NCBI RefSeq assembly: GCF_026213295.1
Contig: NC_079434.1
Span: 9,381,477-9,445,476 of the forward strand
Length of the DNA stretch: 64,000 nt
Reading direction: 5' to 3'
DNA from: Gadus chalcogrammus
Taxonomy: Eukaryota > Chordata > Actinopteri > Gadiformes > Gadidae
This document shows positions 28,330 through 55,052 of the stretch, in pieces (positions within the stretch are counted from its first letter, which is position 1; every line of letters begins with the position of its first letter). The notes below the pieces were generated by a model. The model did no database searches, was not told the origin of the DNA, and saw only the letters and a program-made list of their open reading frames with translations. The position numbers and the translations under genes were made by a program.

Positions 28330-31300
28330 TATGTATTCGTATGCATGTCTATTCCTGTGCGTGTGTGTGTTCGAGTGTGTCTTCCTATACATGTGTCTAT
28401 TCCTGTGTGTGTGTGTGTGTGTGTCGGTGTGTGTCTTCCTATACATGTGTCTATTCCTGTATGTTTAAGTTTGCGTGTCATTGTGTGTGTTTGTCTATTC
28501 CTGTATGTTTAAGTTTGCGTGTCATTGTGTGTGTTTGTCTAATCCCGCATTCCTGCGTACGCATGTAGCTGCATCGCTGTATGCGCAGCTCTTTATGAGT
28601 GCACGGCCTCAGGAAGTGCACAGACAGCGCGGACAGGCTTGTTATTTCCTGGTCATGCAGACCCTTTTGTTGGAACATGGAAGACATGCTTGCTGCGTCT
28701 ACCTCACACACATTCCTCTGCGTCGCGCTTCCTGTCCAACCACCGGACGTGAGGGGAGCGCCTGATACCCCAGGCCCAGAGAAAGGATGGGATTACAATG
28801 TGCTACTCCAACAGGAAGGCCTCGCCACGGCACCCTGTGTGCACGTTCTGGCTGCTCGGCCGCTCTGGCTTCAAGCCTCTTCCAAGTGTTGGGGTCGAAA
28901 GCGGAGGATATCCGTAATGACGACGGGACTCTGACTCAGCGCTACATCTGCCGCTGAGGTGCGAGAGATAACGTTTTGAGCAGACGTGAACAATTGTTGT
29001 CTTTTCCGTGTCTCCGCTCACGAGTGTGCTGCTAACCACGTGATCTATGGCCGATTCCCACCGAGTCCCTGTTCTGTGTGTCATTCCCTCTCTTCTCCCA
29101 CCCTCTTTCCCGTCACTCTTCCCCCTCCTGTCTTTAAAAGAAGCCTGTAGAATATATATTTGAAGAAAACGTGGTTCCTTTGGTGATAATCGTCCATTGA
29201 ACCATGGCATAATCAAACCTCTGAACAACTAGCCAGGCTGGTACCATGTAGGGCGGGTCTTTATCCTAATCCTGTCTGCGCGTCACACCCGCAACCCTCC
29301 CTGTGTCGTCTGTCGTGTTGGTTTAGTAAAGGGGATTAGGCCTGTTTGGTAGGGTTACGCCATGGATGTGTGGGTGTGGCCGCCTCCAAACTACTTATGT
29401 CTCTCCAGAGGACGGAGCTGGAGGCAGCGGACAGGGTCGTCCTCTGACGGTGTAGTCCTTCAGCGGACGCTTTGAACCCCTGCATCTTTAATCGGCGACA
29501 CAGAAACCCTGCGGCGAGCGGCTAGAGCGCTTTCATGTACGGCCCGTGATACTCCCTCAGAATACATTCATAATTTAGACAAACCGCTCGAGACTACAAA
29601 AACACATCCTGAAGAGCAGAGAGTTGATTTACGATGACCTCACGTTCAGAATAGTGTGGACACGTGGGTGTTTTGGTATCTTTGCGAACCCCTGCTGTCC
29701 TTGGAGATTGTGTGACTCTGTGGTTGCATCCCAGGTAACCCATTCAACTTTACCAGGAGTGATTTTACTTGAAAGCGCATTATGGGTGACCAGCCAATGG
29801 TTTTTCCGCACACATCTGAGCAAGCTCCCGAAACATAATGGTTAACTATATTCACCTGCCAATAAGGCTGTTGGCCACGCAAGGTGGCTAGCAGGTCTTG
29901 CATGAGTGGATCCCATCAGTCTGACCTCCCAGCCATGTGTCTTATGTGGTGGAACGTGGGCATGGGCATCCCCGATGTGACTTTGTTTAACTGTTTCTGG
30001 ACCTGATGCGAGTGTTCTCACCTGTATTTTTAGCTGTCTGGTTGTGATCGGCGTTCGATAGCAAGTGTGAAACGGTCCGACGTTCCCTCTCTCACCATGT
30101 GACAACACGCAGGTCTCGGAGTGTTAGACAGGTGGGAGAACGCTGCCTGACAGCGCCCGAGGAAGACACCGTGGCAACTGCTGTGTCATGCTCTCGTTCG
30201 GCGGCGTCCACAGGGCTGTTTGTCTCAATTGAACGGTTCTGGAGACATGTCACATTCTACCGGCTCCCCGGGGAGATAAACAACCTTCCCCTCCATCTGT
30301 GTTGGGGGGGGGGGGAACTCCAGCGGAGCCGTCTGATTGGCTCAGAGCGGATACAGAGGCACACCTGGGTAGAGCTATCGCACTCGGTTTCTCACTGGGT
30401 AGAGCTATCCTTCCGTGTGTGTTTTGGTAAAAATGACATCGACTCACTCTGGCAGTAGGTGTCATCATGGGAATAGGTACTTTGTTTGTGTGAGCAGTGG
30501 GATGCAAAATAGTGTCTGAACATAGGGCTTTGGTGCCCTCGTATCCTGGTTTGTCGACAAAAAATCGTCCTACTTTTAAATTCAAAAGACGTTTAGCTTG
30601 AAGCCCTGAGCTGGCCTCCCCTGGTGAGCCCGAAGTAAATATGAGAGAAGAAAGAGGAAGAAGACGGCAAATCTGATCGGATCAAAGACGGGTGTCGTGG
30701 CTTCAAAAGTGGAGAGCAGAGGAGTAGAGATAGGGGAGATGAATGTGGGGCTAACCAGCAAACCCTGCTGATAAGAGCCCATGTCACCAACGTCATTTAA
30801 TGTCTAGATACACCTAGCCAGGGATTACATTCGCATATAAGAAAAAGTACTCTTCTGTTATTCAAGTCAAAGTAAAAAAGTCCCCTCAGAAATTATTATT
30901 CTGGTAAGCAACCTCCGTTAAAAAACCCCACTCAAGTTTGAGTATTAATACTATTAATTTAGGTATTAAGCGATCCTCTTCATTAAAACAATTTTTTTAA
31001 GAAAAGCGTAAGAACTCAAGCGAAAGTGCTGCACTTCCTTTGAACACTTCCCCCTTGTTGGCTTCCGACAGATGGAATTATTGAAAGGCATTCTTCAGAA
31101 TTCCGTCTTGATTCTTGGAAGGCCCCAGAGTCACTGAACCTTAGACAACAGATCAAGCTGCCAGCCTCTGTCTCCTCCTCGTCACCATGACAACCAGCAC
31201 ATTCAGCTGATGAAAAACTGAAGCCTGCAACACGGCATGATTGATGAGGTCAGATAGCACCGTTCTTCCACAGCAGTGGTTCTCCCACGAGGACTCCGAT

Positions 31301-31404
31301 TATGGGTTGTCATTAGTGCCCGGGTAGCGTGGCAGAGGCTACCTGCTAATGACAAAGCTAGCTCGTTAGCTAGCAGCTTAAGTCATATTGAGCGACAATG
31401 CTAG

Positions 31405-31672
31405 TGGATTGGTCCTCGGGGGGGAGCTCAGGAGGTAGAGCGGGTTGGCTGTTAACCGCAAGGTTGCTAGTTTGATCCAGGGTTCCTCCTAGCTGAGTGT
31501 CGAGGTGACCCTGAGCGAGACGCCTAACCCTGACTGCTCCCGACGAGCTGGCTGTCGCCCTGCATGGTTGACTCCGCCGTCGGTGTGTGAATGTGTGCAT
31601 GAATTGGTGAATGTCAGGCAATATTGTAAAGCGCTTTGGATAAAAGCGCTATATAAATGCAGTCCATTTACA
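31405..31672 (+). repeat. tRNA-derived SINE
   Basis: The head has a pol III A-box-like agctcaggaggtagagcgg and a B-box-like ggttgctagtttgatcc at tRNA spacing. The body ends in the conserved teleost SINE/LINE tail aaagcgctttggataaaagc then gctatataaatgcagtcc. It lies in the sense orientation in TMEM108 intron 1. The family name is not assigned. Confidence 0.85.
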
Positions 31673-34330
31673 ATTCCTCTCGCAGAGGCAGAGGCTGAAA
31701 GCGCTGGTGTGGTGTCTGGGTCTGGTCCGGGCTGATGGGAGCTGGACTCCCATCAGAAGACCCCACCTGGCAGTGGGGTCCTGTCAGATGAGTCTCAAGG
31801 GGAAAGTCTGGTTGACTTATGATCTGATGGTTTGAGATTTAAAACCGAAAGGAATGGAGAATCCTGCTTATTGTCGTCCGAACTTTAACCAACATGAATT
31901 ATTCATGTTGGTTTTTATACTGCCTACGGCATATTTTGAAAGGGAAATAAAGGGTTTAAAGGACTTTTAATTTGTAAACAAGTCTGTGTTTGTTGAACTA
32001 AGGACTCCTGGGCTGCAGCCGGATCCCCAGGGTGCTGGGGGGTGGAGTCCTGAGCCTCCTGCCTTGGCCTGTGGGGCTTCAATCCGAGGGGGGGGTCACT
32101 TCAGGACAACCCATTAGGGAGAGAGTAGTGAGGAGTGGTGGTGGGTGGGGGGGGTGGGGGGGTTCATTTACGACTGTGACAGCGGTGGCTCTGGAGACGA
32201 GCGGCGTGGCGATGCTCTGTCTCAGTACTCTGTCGCCCCAAGGGAGGAGGCCGTCTCAAGCACCCCCCCCCCCCAGACTGAAAACGGCACGCCTCTGTGT
32301 TGATGAGGTCGTATCTCCACTGGATGGCTGCGCAGTCGATGTGTCTGACGTCTTAAATCAGTTGAAAGTTAGTGCACAATGTGGCGGCGCTCAGTGTTTG
32401 TGTACGTGTGTGTCCGTATTTGTTTTTAAACGTGTGTGTGTGTGTGCAGAATATCCCCATCAATACACACAATTATTCTAGCATTAGACACCTATAAGAA
32501 CCTTTACAACTTAAATAATATAATCATACATAAGTGGATATAAAGCAATTGGCTTCTTTTATATAATGAAGAAGATGACCTTTGAAAGTGTTTATGGATG
32601 TAAGCCCTAGTGATGCTAGCGATACATAACTAACAAGGTGATTGACAGACGCACTGTGACTACCCAGCTAGCATCATGGCTAACAAGGTGATTGACAGAT
32701 AGACTGGGGCTGGATGACCTGTCGCCAGTCCTCACCTCAGCAGGAGGTGAACGGCATTGTGGGGCTACAGCGCCCTTTGTTAATGGCCTTTTAATGTGTT
32801 GCAGTGCGACAGGCAGGAGCCCCGAGCGGCGTGCTGTCACTGATTGATGACCCAAGACAGTCCAGTGGCTGCCTTAGCAACTGGTTCTGCTCAGGCAGCC
32901 ATTTTGTTTCTGACAGCGCTAACTCACGCGGCGCAGTGCAGTGACTCAGCATTGCGTCTCAGAGTTCAGCCCAAATGTTTGGCTTGGGGCAGGCAGGGAG
33001 CTTTCGTAAGGATACTTGGAAAGCTGTTCCGTCTTACTATAAATAGTGCAGAGCAGCTCAGGCTGCCTGCGTTTGATTTAAGCTTGTTGTTGCGTCAAAT
33101 CGATAGTCGCAATCAGTCAGCTGGGTTTGTTTGGGCCAATTAGGTGAGACCTGGCCTGGCCGCTGACTCACTGTGTCCAAGCAGATTAGTCGCAGGGATA
33201 CGGAGGACCTGATTACCACTGTTTCATAACCGGCCCGCTGCTCGTAATCCACCTGTTGCTGCGTTAAACAAGCTGATCTCTGTGTTTTGTCAGCGCATGG
33301 AACATGTTAATAGGCCCGTGAGTCAGGGCCTATCGACACACATCGGGGGGCCCCGTTGACTCATCATGCCGGCCCTCGTTACCGCCGGAACCGGAAGCGA
33401 TCGGACACACGCGGGGGGCGTCTGGGGCGGGGCATCTGGGGCGTTACCCTCTGGCTGCTACCACACCCCATGCTCACTGGTTCTCATCACAAGAGAGGAT
33501 CCAGGAGAATGAAAAGACAGGAGAGACCCCCTGCTGTGAGCGTTCCCCAGAGGTCAGGCTTGAAGAGCGGGGATTAAAGGAGACAGGCTTAACAGAACTT
33601 CAGATGGAGCCCAAGATTAGACTCTTGTTCGCTGATGTACTGGGAAAGAACCTGCTGATGTTACCGGCTTTGCACACTTAAAGCTTTCCTCACATCGAGG
33701 CACGGGAGAACGGAGAATTTTGAATCTGTGTTTAAATCTCTGCCGCCCGCCCCAGACACCATTTTGCAAACTTTGATCGAAGAAAAATAGTTTTTGGGAT
33801 GTTGAATATTCAATGAGAAAGCTTGAGGCTCAAACGTTCACATCACCGCTGAAACACTGTGGGGCTTTGACAACTGGGAACATCGCATCGCTCCGTGCCG
33901 GAGAGGCCTGATTACCTCTCAAACGTGTGGAAGAACAGAGAGAGGACAGCTATTGTTAGGGGAAAAGAACAGGCCGTGTCAGAGAGAGAGAGAGAGGTAC
34001 AGGACTATCAGCCGGTCACAGAGACGCCCTGAGAGGCTGGTTATCAGCTGTCGATGAGAGCAGAGCACCGTGGTCCCCCCCCCGTTCTCCCACATCTCCA
34101 CCCCCCCCCCCCCCCCCCCCCCCCTCTCTGGCTCTCTGTAGTGTATCCGGGCAGGAGGCCAGGCTACAGCCCTCCCCCCACCCAGCCACTCCTCCCCCCC
34201 CCAGGAGCAGAGAATACAGGGAAGTCCAAAATTAACAGCATTGTTGTCGAGTGAGTAGAATCGCAGGGGGTGATGGATTTATTTCAAGGTGCCAAGCGTT
34301 GCTGGTGACCTTGGCTCTGGATTATAGTAA

Positions 34331-35127
34331 GGCACCGCCAACACCATCACCTCTTCACCACCATCACCACCATCACCACATTCACCGCCATCACCACATT
34401 CACCACCATCACCACATTCACCACCATCACCACATTCACCACCATCACCACATTCACCACCATCACCACATTCACCACCATCACCACCATCGCCACCATC
34501 ACCTCTTCACCACCATCACCTCTTCACCACCATCACCACATTCACCGCCATCACCACAATCACCACCATCACCACAATCACCACCATCACCACATTCACC
34601 ACCATCACCACCAACACCATCACTTCTTCACCAAATTCAACACCAACACCCTCACCATCACCACATCACCACATTCAGCACCACCAATATCCCCACATTC
34701 ACCACCATCGCCATCACCACATCCCCACCATCACCAACACCACCTCACCACCATCGCCACCATCACCGTCACCACATTCAGCATCACCACCACCACCACC
34801 ACAACCATCACCACCCTCATCACGTTCACCACATTCACCATCACCACATTCACCATCACCACGTTCACCACCAGCACCACCACCACATCACCATGTTCAC
34901 CAAATTTACCATCACCACCACCACCATCACCACATTTACCATCACCACCACCACCATCACCACATTTACCATCACCACCACCACCATCACCACATTCACC
35001 ACCACCACCATCACCACCATCACCACATTCACCACCACCACCACCACCATCACCACATTCACCACCATCACCACCATCACCATATTCACCACCAGCATCA
35101 CCAGCATCACCACCACCACCAACATCT
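34331..35127. repeat. (CAC/CAT)n trinucleotide-based tandem repeat
   Basis: Nearly 800 bp of CAC and CAT triplets are organised in places as an 18-bp unit, attcaccaccatcaccac. The frame translates to long His/Thr/Ile runs. A poly(C) run lies just upstream at about 34098-34124. It is intronic and I do not call it a gene. Confidence 0.9.
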
Positions 35128-35531
35128 CCACCCCTTTCTACTATTACCACCATGTTAAACCTCACCCAGTATCTCCCCCGTCACCAACATTGTCACCAGT
35201 CCCCCGACAAATCCCCTGAGAGACCCCAGACCTGGCTTCAATAGGGGCTGCGTTCTGCTTGCCGCCGTTCATGTTATCATTCCCGACGCGTCTTATTTTA
35301 TGGAGGGGGACGGGGGCTCTTTCTTTAAGCCCCTGGATGTCCTTGTGAATAGACTCAAATATTATGTACTATTAGCGTTGCCATGGTGAATCTATCAGCC
35401 GGGTTTGCAGGGATTACCCAGGCGGCCACGGTCTGTGTGGGTTTCTAAAGGCTCCGGTGTGACTGGAGCCCTGAGAACAGTGACAGCGTCTCCTTAGTAG
35501 CCGCGCCTCTCTAGGGGCCCTCATCCTACTT

Positions 35532-35775
35532 CTAGCTGTGATGTTGATGAACCATTACAAGCCGTGTCCAAACATTCCCTTATGCAACAGCAGCAGTGCG
35601 TTCCACCAGGTGTGTTCTGGATAGATCTGGGTGGATCGCTCCACACTGGTGACGTTGCGTAAGGGTATATTTTGACATGGCTTGTGATGGTGAATCAACA
35701 TCACAGCTAGAGGTAAAATGCAGCCTTATGTAACATCACCAGTGTGGAGTGTTCCACCCAGGTGTATGTTCGGAA
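35532..35775. repeat. Nested inverted repeat (foldback element)
   Basis: The left arm, 35532-35588 (tctagctgtgatgttgatga to cccttatgcaac), pairs with 35655-35711 at roughly 80 percent identity around a 66-nt loop. Segment 35627-35668 also pairs with 35722-35762 in inverted orientation. The unit therefore occurs forward, reversed and forward again. No coding capacity. It is probably a MITE-type derivative. Confidence 0.65.
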
Positions 35776-36463
35776 AGAGCAGCCTGCCATTTATGGGTAA
35801 ACCTTCTAGGATCTTTGGGAAACCATGACAACTCAAGTTGCTATGGTTTCTCCAAAAACTCTAGACGGTTTCCCTGCTCAACTAACGTACCGATATTGCC
35901 ACCAGATTGCTCGTGTCTTAATAAAGCGATTGGAAACAAGTGTTTGTTTGAGAGGAAGGGAGAGTGATTCATGTAAAAGTGAATACTGGAGTTCTGGATT
36001 TCTTGGTATTTTTGTTGCTGTGATTTATGGAATAGATCCAAAATGCGATGTGAAATGGGGGGGGAAATGGGAGAGGAAGCAAATCAGCAGTTAGTCTCCC
36101 GAAGAGTCATCCTTCCTTCCATTAGCGGTGAGCAGGGCTCTTCAACTGTCATTATCGCTGCTGGCCCCGGCCTCCCGCCCTGTGGCCTAGCTTCGAAGGT
36201 GTGACACGGCCTGTCATGTTGCATTATGGGAAACCTGGGCTGTGACTCAGCTGCTCTGCCGGAGGTCTGCCGGGAGCGGTCAGTGTGTGGACCTGTTATG
36301 TTGTTAAAAAACACAGACACAACACAGGTACACACAAATACACAAAACAGGTACACACACATGCACAGATTCACTCAAAATAGATGTGTCGGCACATAAA
36401 TGTGCGAAACGGGAATTTGCGGAGACACATGCATAAAGGCAGGGCAAACCAATATACGGACGT

Positions 36464-36590
<127 letters not shown>

Positions 36591-36813
36591 CAAATTATGC
36601 AGGGACATTAATGTATATTATACATCTACACGGACACATAAAGAGGCATCTTGACCCAAATTCATGCATTCACTTAAACCATGCTATAACACATAATCAT
36701 ACACTTATATAAACAGACATATGCTCACACATAAAAACCCACCTACACCCTCATAGTATGAGGGTGGTTATGGTTTGCAGTCGGCACACAGGCACACACA
36801 CAAACAAACACAC

Positions 36814-37621
36814 AAACATACAGGGCTAGATGTCACGTATGCACATACGCAAACAGAGATCAACTTCTTCCTTAATTGAACAACTCATTGTGTCAAAGTG
36901 AACGGGAAGTCTCTGAACAGTTGTATCTCTGTGTATTTTAACTTTGTTTATTCAAACACATGCTACAAGTGAATAGCTCATACATTTACATACACAGACA
37001 GGCATCTGCCTTCACACACATGAAAGCCCACCTACACCCTCATATTATTCAGAATTATTTTGGAAGCATCTTCCTGCGGAAAGCACCTCTTCCTCCGTCC
37101 TCCTGATCCGTTGAGTAGTGCCTGCAGCACCATGACAACCCTACACCTCTAAATAAGAACAACTTTCCATTTGTTCACTTGCTTTAACGAACGATAGCAG
37201 TGAAATGACAATAATCAAACATGTCATGAGCAGCTAAAAGTGCTGGTAGGTTTACATCCTAACAGTCATTAACTTCCTGTTCCGCTTTGTGCAACAAAAT
37301 AGAGGACCGCGTAGTGCAGTATTCCCTAACCTCTACACCTGTACAACCAGAGACCGGCTGCTGGTTTCAGTTAAGGTCACAGAGAACCAGTTCATACCAT
37401 TATCAAACGGTACATGCACCTGTGAGAGCACAACCGGCCACCACAGGCCGGAATCAATGCTTTTTTTTTTTTTCACAATCCAACAGCCACACGCCGAGTG
37501 TGGCTGCACCACATGCCGCCTGTGTTCCTCCTGTTACTGAATCAATGCGGGCGGGTAACGCACCCCCGATCGCCTCTGTATTAACTCACTAACACAGTTA
37601 GTGGTCGTCAAGCCGTGTCTG
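36814..37621 (+). repeat. Left arm of a long inverted repeat
   Basis: Segments such as caaccagagaccggctgctg, accatgacaaccctacacct and agagaaccagttcataccat recur reverse-complemented at 39962-40533. An extra stretch of about 180 bp at roughly 37152-37330 is absent from the other arm. The family is not recognised and no open frame is shared. Confidence 0.75.
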
Positions 37622-38701
37622 GTTTACATGCGCAGCCCCCCCGCCGCACAACATCACAAGGGACCGCATTCAGAGATGGGCTGGGGACACAGAGTACAGT
37701 TAACGAACCCAACGTTTTGAACAGAAGGAATCCAAGCTTTTGAACCTACTTTCAAAGCACAAGGAGAGCAGAGGCTTTTGAAACAAGGAATGCAAACAAA
37801 CTATGCACAATGTTTCTAAACTATTAGAGTTCATTCTTGTGTTATGCAGTGTGTCTATACCAGAGAGACCTTGTGGTAGTTTGAAAGAACGTCTGTATTG
37901 TAGTCGACCTTTTATCATAGCATTGGATTGACTGAGATGCCATCACTGCCATCTCTGTCCCCCTCTCTCTCTCTCTATCTCCCTCTGACCATCCCATCAT
38001 CTCTGTCCCCCTCTCTCTCTCTCTCTCTCCCTCTGACCATCCCATCATCTCTCTCTCTCTTGCCTCATCTCACCTCTCCTTCTTTGTCCTTCTACCTGCT
38101 GTACTCTGGTCAATGTTTAATGTCATTGAATCCGCTTGGCAAGCCTAGGCCACGCCCACTCCCTCCCAGACCCCGCCCACTTCACATCAGTACCCGTGTA
38201 CAGTCAATACACTGACGCCAGGTAACCAAGGGCAACCACGACAGTTCTTCCCTAGAAGTAAAATCTAATTCAATCCATTTTTCCGATGTTCCGATTATGC
38301 GGGGCCAACGATGTTGCAGACAACTCAGGTCCTGTTCTAATTGGCTGGTGCGACCTATGGTTTCCTGTGATTGGCTGGTGCGACCTATGGTTTCCTGTGA
38401 TTGGCTGCAGGGTAATAAGGAGGCAGGTTTCCTGTGGACCTTCAGACCTCTAGCTGTTAGCATGTGTTGACCCAATCACTGCCTGTCACCCTGAAACACG
38501 AGCAGCATTACAATCTGACAGTTACCTGAGCCGGGGGACTCCTGTTACAGCGTGTCTGTTCATTTTGTTTGTCTCTCTGTCTCTGCCTTTCTATATATAT
38601 TTAGTCAAATATAACAGAGCACTCGTTTCCTTGGGTTGTCTTTTTCGACTGTTGATCTGTTTTTAGTTGAGATGAATTGTTTGTATGATCACTCAATACA
38701 T

Positions 38702-38900
<199 letters not shown>

Positions 38901-38906
38901 AGAACC

Positions 38907-38944
38907 ATGAGCACTTTGGAGGAGCAGACGGACCACATGATACC

Positions 38945-38948
<4 letters not shown>
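38907..38948 (+). promoter_or_regulatory. tmem108: Upstream ORF overlapping the TMEM108 start codon (ATGA)
   Basis: An ATG at 38907 with A at -3 opens a 13-codon frame (MSTLEEQTDHMIP). It ends at TGA 38946-38948, overlapping the main ATG (38945-38947) as ATGA. The arrangement is visible directly. A role in translational control by termination-reinitiation is inference. Confidence 0.75.
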
Positions 38949-51879
<12,931 letters not shown>

Positions 51880-52520
51880 CGGGGAGAATAACCTCGCCGC
51901 GCTACCTTTCGAGGACCTTCAAAATAAAAGTTTCTCAGAGAACTAGAGGACCGTGAAAATAAAAGGTCCCTCGCAAACACCTTGCTCCTTTGACACCCAC
52001 CTGCTGTTCACAACTATTTTATATATCTGTATAGATATATATGTATGGTAAATATTCAGACAGACTCAACTTTATACTACTGTATATTCACGAAGACGAG
52101 AGAGAAGAAAAAGCGCAAAGTTAAACAGACTATTTGCTATGCGCCTGCATATTTTTCTGATGTACATTTTCTACAAAAAATGTAATTGTTACAAGGGTTT
52201 TTATGTCTTTTTAAAGTACAGAGTATATGTAGTTTTGTTTTGGTCAGTGGCTTGATGGTAAGTACACTGTGAACGTGGCCATGTGAACCCTGCTTTAGAG
52301 AGAAGTACGCTGTATAGAATCTGGTCAGTGTTCAACGTTTTATTTGGTCCCTAAGTAATTCCAACACATTTCACCTGTTGAACTTGAATTGTGCACCAAC
52401 GTTACGGGCTGGGCTGGGCTATGATGTGCTAGAGAGGGCTTGGCTATGATGGGGCAGACATGTTGATGTAAAACGTTTGGATGTCTTTAGTTAAATAAAA
52501 TACAATTGTTTTGTGACTTA
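51880..52520 (+). terminator. tmem108: TMEM108 3' UTR with polyadenylation signals
   Basis: Early AATAAA motifs occur at about 51923 and 51958. A strong candidate, AATAAA at 52494-52499, is followed by T/GT-rich sequence (tgttttgtgac, then tggtggtggtctgtg). Further AATAAA motifs near 53323, 53634 and 53680 could serve a longer UTR. Which is used cannot be told from sequence. Confidence 0.65.
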
Positions 52521-52821
52521 ACCAAGCAGCATTTGGTGGTGGTCTGTGATGTAGTGCCTGCATGGCGGGAACTCCATCATTCACCACCCATCTCCGTCAA
52601 CACCATCAACCCCATCACCATCATCTCCACCACCACCTCCTCCTCCACCACCACACCCATAACCACCAGCATTACAACCACCTACATCCTAAACCCTTCC
52701 CCCCACTTCCTCCACCACCAACCCCATCACCACCCCCTCCTCCACCACGTGGGAGCAGATTCAGTCCAACAAGGAGCCACAAATCTTAGCTCATGTAAAA
52801 TAAGTTCTCCTGTGCCTCTGT

Positions 52822-52921
<100 letters not shown>

Positions 52922-53213
52922 ATGAATCCTTTTTTTTTAACTGAAATATGTTGGATGTGGGCGTTGCAGAAAGACTTTGCTTTGCGCTTTGCATTTATTT
53001 TCATCGCAATCTGTGTGTTTGTTCTGCATGACTGTCCCGTCAGTCAAAGACTTGTCAGTCTTTCACGATGTTTATCATTTGTGTCATTCCTTTTGTCTGT
53101 CATTCAGTCCACTTGTTGCTACATGTGTGTATTGTGGTCTGTAGAGGGACTTCTGAGCTCTATATAAACATGCCTTTTAACATCTAAGAGAGTGCAGTTC
53201 AATAAGTACTGTT

Positions 53214-53220
<7 letters not shown>

Positions 53221-53292
<72 letters not shown>
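53221..53292. repeat. (AT)36 microsatellite
   Basis: A pure AT run of 72 bp. A short direct duplication (gagtgcagttcaataa and gaggcagttcaataaa) flanks it on both sides. Confidence 0.97.
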
Positions 53293-53295
<3 letters not shown>

Positions 53296-53823
53296 ACTGT
53301 GAGCTCTCTCAGAGGCAGTTCAATAAACAAGTGTTTTATACTCATTAGGAAACTGTCTACACCAGTTTTATTCTGCCTTGCTGGGGGTTTCACTGGGAGA
53401 ATCTCCTGCTGTCTGTCTGCATCTTGGCTGAAGAACCAACAACCTGTGTGGTCAGGTGTTGTCTCAAACTGATCGAATTATGTGCTGATATCTGCTGAAC
53501 TGGATGTTCACACTCTGGCTTGTGGTGGATTGTGGCGTTTCCCAGGGACTCGGACAGGACTTTGGGGGAGACGGGTTGTTCAATGTGATGTATTTTTCTA
53601 CTCTGGCATGCACTGTACTTTTTACTGCTGAGCAATAAAATATAAAACGCAGATTATTTTCTAATTTATCGTATCAAAGAATAAACTTTATTGCAGATAT
53701 TCCCGAAGAAATGTTTTCTATTTATGATCGGATGATGTGTACTTTCTCTTATCAATATGTCATGTAGACAGAGGGAGCGATAGATTGACACACAGAGTGA
53801 CAGCCAGATAGAGAGGTAGAGTG

Positions 53824-54857
53824 ATAGCTACAGGTGCATCTCAATAAATCAGAAAATTCTTAATTTCAATCATTCAATTTAAAAGTGAAACTCATAAAGA
53901 TTTGTTACGCCCAAAGTGAAAAATGTCAAGCCTTTATTTGTATTCATTTTGATGATTATGGCTTGCAATTCCTGCAAACCCCAAATTCAGTGTCAGAGAA
54001 TCTGAATATTGTGAAAAGTTGTAAAAATTGTCTCTCAGTCTGGTTCAGTAGGCTTCACAATCATGGGAAAGAATGCTGACTTAACAGTTGTGCAGAAGAA
54101 ATTGACAGCCCTGACAAACCCTGAGAGGATTGTCAAGCAAAGGCCATTCAAAATGATATGGGAGCATCACAAGGAGTGGAGTGAGGCAGGAGTCAGTGCA
54201 TCAAGAGTCACCACACAGACATATCCAGGATATGTGCTACTACAACTGTCGCATTCCTTGTGTCAAGCCATTCCTCAACCAGAGACAACGTCAGAAGCGT
54301 CTCAACTTGGCTAAAAGACCTAGTCTTTCGCTCATTGGTCTGTCGCTCATTTCATTTTCCAGCAGGACTTGGCATCTGCCCACACTACCAAAAGTACCAA
54401 TACCTGGTTTAATGACCATAGTATTACTGAGCTTGATTGGCCAGGAAACTCACCTGACCTGAACCCCATAGAGAACGTATGGGGTATTGTCAAGAGGATG
54501 ATGAGACACGACCCACAACAATGCAGAAGAGCAGAAGGCTGCTATCGAAGCCACCTGGGCTTCCATAACACCTCAGCAGAGCCACAGGCTGATCTACTCC
54601 ATGCCACCTCACAATGATGCATGCAGTAATTCCTGCAAAAGGAGCCCCAACCAAGTACTGAGTGCATATAATTGCTAGTTTTCTGGGATACTGGTTTTCT
54701 TGAGCTGTAAGCCATAATCATCAATATTACTATAAATTAAGGCTTGACATTTTTCACTGTTGGTGGAAAAAATCTATATAATTTGAATTTACTTTTTAAG
54801 TGGAATTATGGAAATTAAAGAACTTTTCCACACTATTCTATTTAATTGAGATGCACC
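53824..54857 (+). mobile_element. Decayed Tc1/mariner-type transposon
   Basis: The left end, caggtgcatctcaataaatc, and the right end, attgagatgcaccc, form the inverted termini typical of one teleost Tc1 family. In between are fragments of a Tc1 transposase: an N-terminal MGKNADLTVVQKK region, HKEWSEAGVSASR, and the catalytic DDE-end signature DWPGNSPDLNPIENVWGIVK in another frame. Frameshifts and missing middle parts, including the first catalytic Asp region, make it non-functional. The right end runs straight into a GGAT array. Confidence 0.9.
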
Positions 54858-54858
54858 C

Positions 54859-54970
54859 ATGGATGGATGGATGGATGGATGGATGGATGGATGGATGGAT
54901 GGATGGATGGATGGATGGATGGATGGATGGATGGATGGATGGATGGATGGATGGAGAGAGAGAGAGAGAG

Positions 54971-55052
<82 letters not shown>
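54859..55052. repeat. (GGAT)n, (GA)n and (GATA)n compound microsatellite
   Basis: GGAT units run from 54859 to 54953, GA to about 54970, and GATA/ATAG to 55052. The compound array begins at the last bases of the Tc1-type element. Confidence 0.96.

Noticed and set aside
34251..35219. 322-codon His-rich open frame
   Set aside because: It comes from the CAC/CAT tandem repeat in TMEM108 intron 1. There is no initiation context, domain or splice site.
52560..52790. Coding exon of BFSP2 or another gene between TMEM108 and CDV3
   Set aside because: The open frames are CAC/CAT-rich repeat translations. No intermediate-filament rod motif was seen anywhere in 52.5-55.7 kb.
54063..54617. Functional Tc1 transposase
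   Set aside because: The recognisable parts are in different frames and the middle of the protein is missing, so only a relic remains.
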